DNA of 64,000 nucleotides from Agaribacillus aureus (GTDB taxonomy: Bacteria; Bacteroidota; Bacteroidia; Cytophagales; Cyclobacteriaceae), in assembly GCA_030442055.1 (NCBI GenBank), contig JAUJEB010000001.1:1302001-1366000 (forward strand). The letters are read 5' to 3'. The notes under the pieces are model-generated. The model had not been told where the DNA came from. It did no database searches and saw only the letters and a list, made by a program, of their open reading frames with translations. This document shows, in pieces, positions 63,272-64,000 of the stretch. Numbering within the stretch: the first letter of the stretch is position 1; each line of letters starts with the position of its first letter. The translations under genes were made by a program, and so were the position numbers.

Positions 63272-64000
63272 ATGAAAAATCTATTATTAGGCCTGAGTTT
63301 CATGTTATTGCTGATAGCGTGTAATAATCAAAAGCAAACTAAAAACAGTGCTGAAGAGCCAGTGGAACAAGTAGCAGCCACACCTGAAACGAAGGAACCA
63401 AATCAGGGCAAAGCTTTGATAAAGGAGATGGTGAAGGCAGTAGGAGGCATTGAAGCTTTGAAATCCTTAAAAGACGTGGAGTATGAATACATTTACGACG
63501 TACCCGGCGAAGGCAAAAAAGATGTATCGCTTGAACGTTATATTTTTGATGGTGAATATTCCTGGGCAAAGTACACCACCCATACGAAATGGGTAATGCC
63601 TGATGTAGAAGGTGAAGTCGAACAGGGTTATAATGGCAAAGAATCGTGGGTCACCCTGAATGGCAAAATTGTAGAAGATTCAGCAGTAGTAAAAATCGGG
63701 GATTTTTTAAGGAAAACCAACTTCTATTGGTTTTGCATGATGTTCAAGCAACTGGACCCCGGCATGACCTATGAATATAAAGGCACACAGACCGTTGATG
63801 GCGTTGACTATGAGCTTGTGAAAGTTGGGTTTGAAGCACATGTTGGTGATGCCCAGGATACCTACGTATTATATATTAATCCCAAGACCAAACTCGTAGA
63901 TCAATTTTTATTTACTGTAATGGATTTTGGGATGACAAACCCCTTACTGACAAAAATTGAATATCAAACCGTGGAAGGTATCAAAGTCCCCGCCTCCAGA
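63272..64000 (+). CDS. Hypothetical lipoprotein (truncated by window end)
   Basis: The frame is open for 243 codons from ATG 63272 to the window edge, so the C-terminus is missing. A lipoprotein signal (MLLLIACNNQ, Cys17) is followed by a linker rich in Glu and Pro and then a beta-rich body (VEYEYIYDVPGEGKKDVSLERY, QGYNGKESWVTL, KGTQTVDGVDYELVKV, YVLYINPKTKLVDQFLFTV). The pattern of long antiparallel strands suggests a LolA-like or outer-membrane lipoprotein-sorting type fold, but I cannot name the family. It is preceded by a terminator, so it starts its own unit. Confidence 0.7.
   Translation, partial: MKNLLLGLSFMLLLIACNNQKQTKNSAEEPVEQVAATPETKEPNQGKALIKEMVKAVGGIEALKSLKDVEYEYIYDVPGEGKKDVSLERYIFDGEYSWAKYTTHTKWVMPDVEGEVEQGYNGKESWVTLNGKIVEDSAVVKIGDFLRKTNFYWFCMMFKQLDPGMTYEYKGTQTVDGVDYELVKVGFEAHVGDAQDTYVLYINPKTKLVDQFLFTVMDFGMTNPLLTKIEYQTVEGIKVPASR

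Overview
The window looks like chromosome of a heterotrophic, probably marine or surface-associated Bacteroidota (Cytophagales-like). The evidence is three SusC/SusD pairs, ECF sigma/FecR switches, a type IX secretion (T9SS) C-terminal domain, Bacteroidota-type lipoproteins, and start sites that mostly lack Shine-Dalgarno sequences. I see no rRNA, tRNA, CRISPR array or insertion sequence.

Positions 1-45756 lie entirely on the minus strand and form three head-to-tail glycan-utilisation modules. Each reads, in transcription order, ECF sigma factor, FecR anti-sigma factor, SusC with an N-terminal STN signalling domain, SusD lipoprotein, FG-GAP/ASPIC-UnbV propeller protein(s), then glycoside hydrolases. 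Module C (45756 down to 29856) carries two 14-motif propeller proteins and a GH20 beta-hexosaminidase. Module B (29621 down to 15976) carries a MORN-repeat protein, one 14-motif propeller protein and a non-canonical GH31. Module A (15805 down to the left edge) carries a smaller T9SS-sorted propeller protein, a GH36-like alpha-galactosidase, a GH172 (DUF2961) enzyme and a truncated large secreted enzyme. Modules B and C are paralogous to each other; A is more distant. A stem-loop follows susD in all three modules. In A and C a hairpin with a T-run on the plus strand lies between fecR and susC.

Positions 46109-57000 hold a catabolic accessory region: an SDR oxidoreductase, a formylglycine-type sulfatase, a likely trans-4-hydroxyproline degradation operon (DapA-like deaminase, Cys/Cys epimerase, FAD D-amino acid dehydrogenase) bracketed by two related AraC regulators, a phytanoyl-CoA-dioxygenase-like enzyme and a GH123/DUF4091-type lipoprotein. 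Hexosaminidase, sulfatase and hydroxyproline genes together suggest use of animal or matrix glycoconjugates and collagen; this is inference.

Positions 57000-64000 hold a gene-poor stretch with possible structured RNA, a small basic protein, a Fur-family regulator with an incomplete cysteine zinc site, an M1 metallopeptidase, a Spy/CpxP-like periplasmic protein, an HMA-AraC fusion regulator and two lipoproteins, the last cut by the right edge.

The most interesting items are the recurrent double-propeller proteins with a shared RGR-x-C-S-x-x-Q insert, the hydrophobic tails on all three ECF sigma factors, the repeated stem-loop layout of the modules, and the HMA-AraC fusion.
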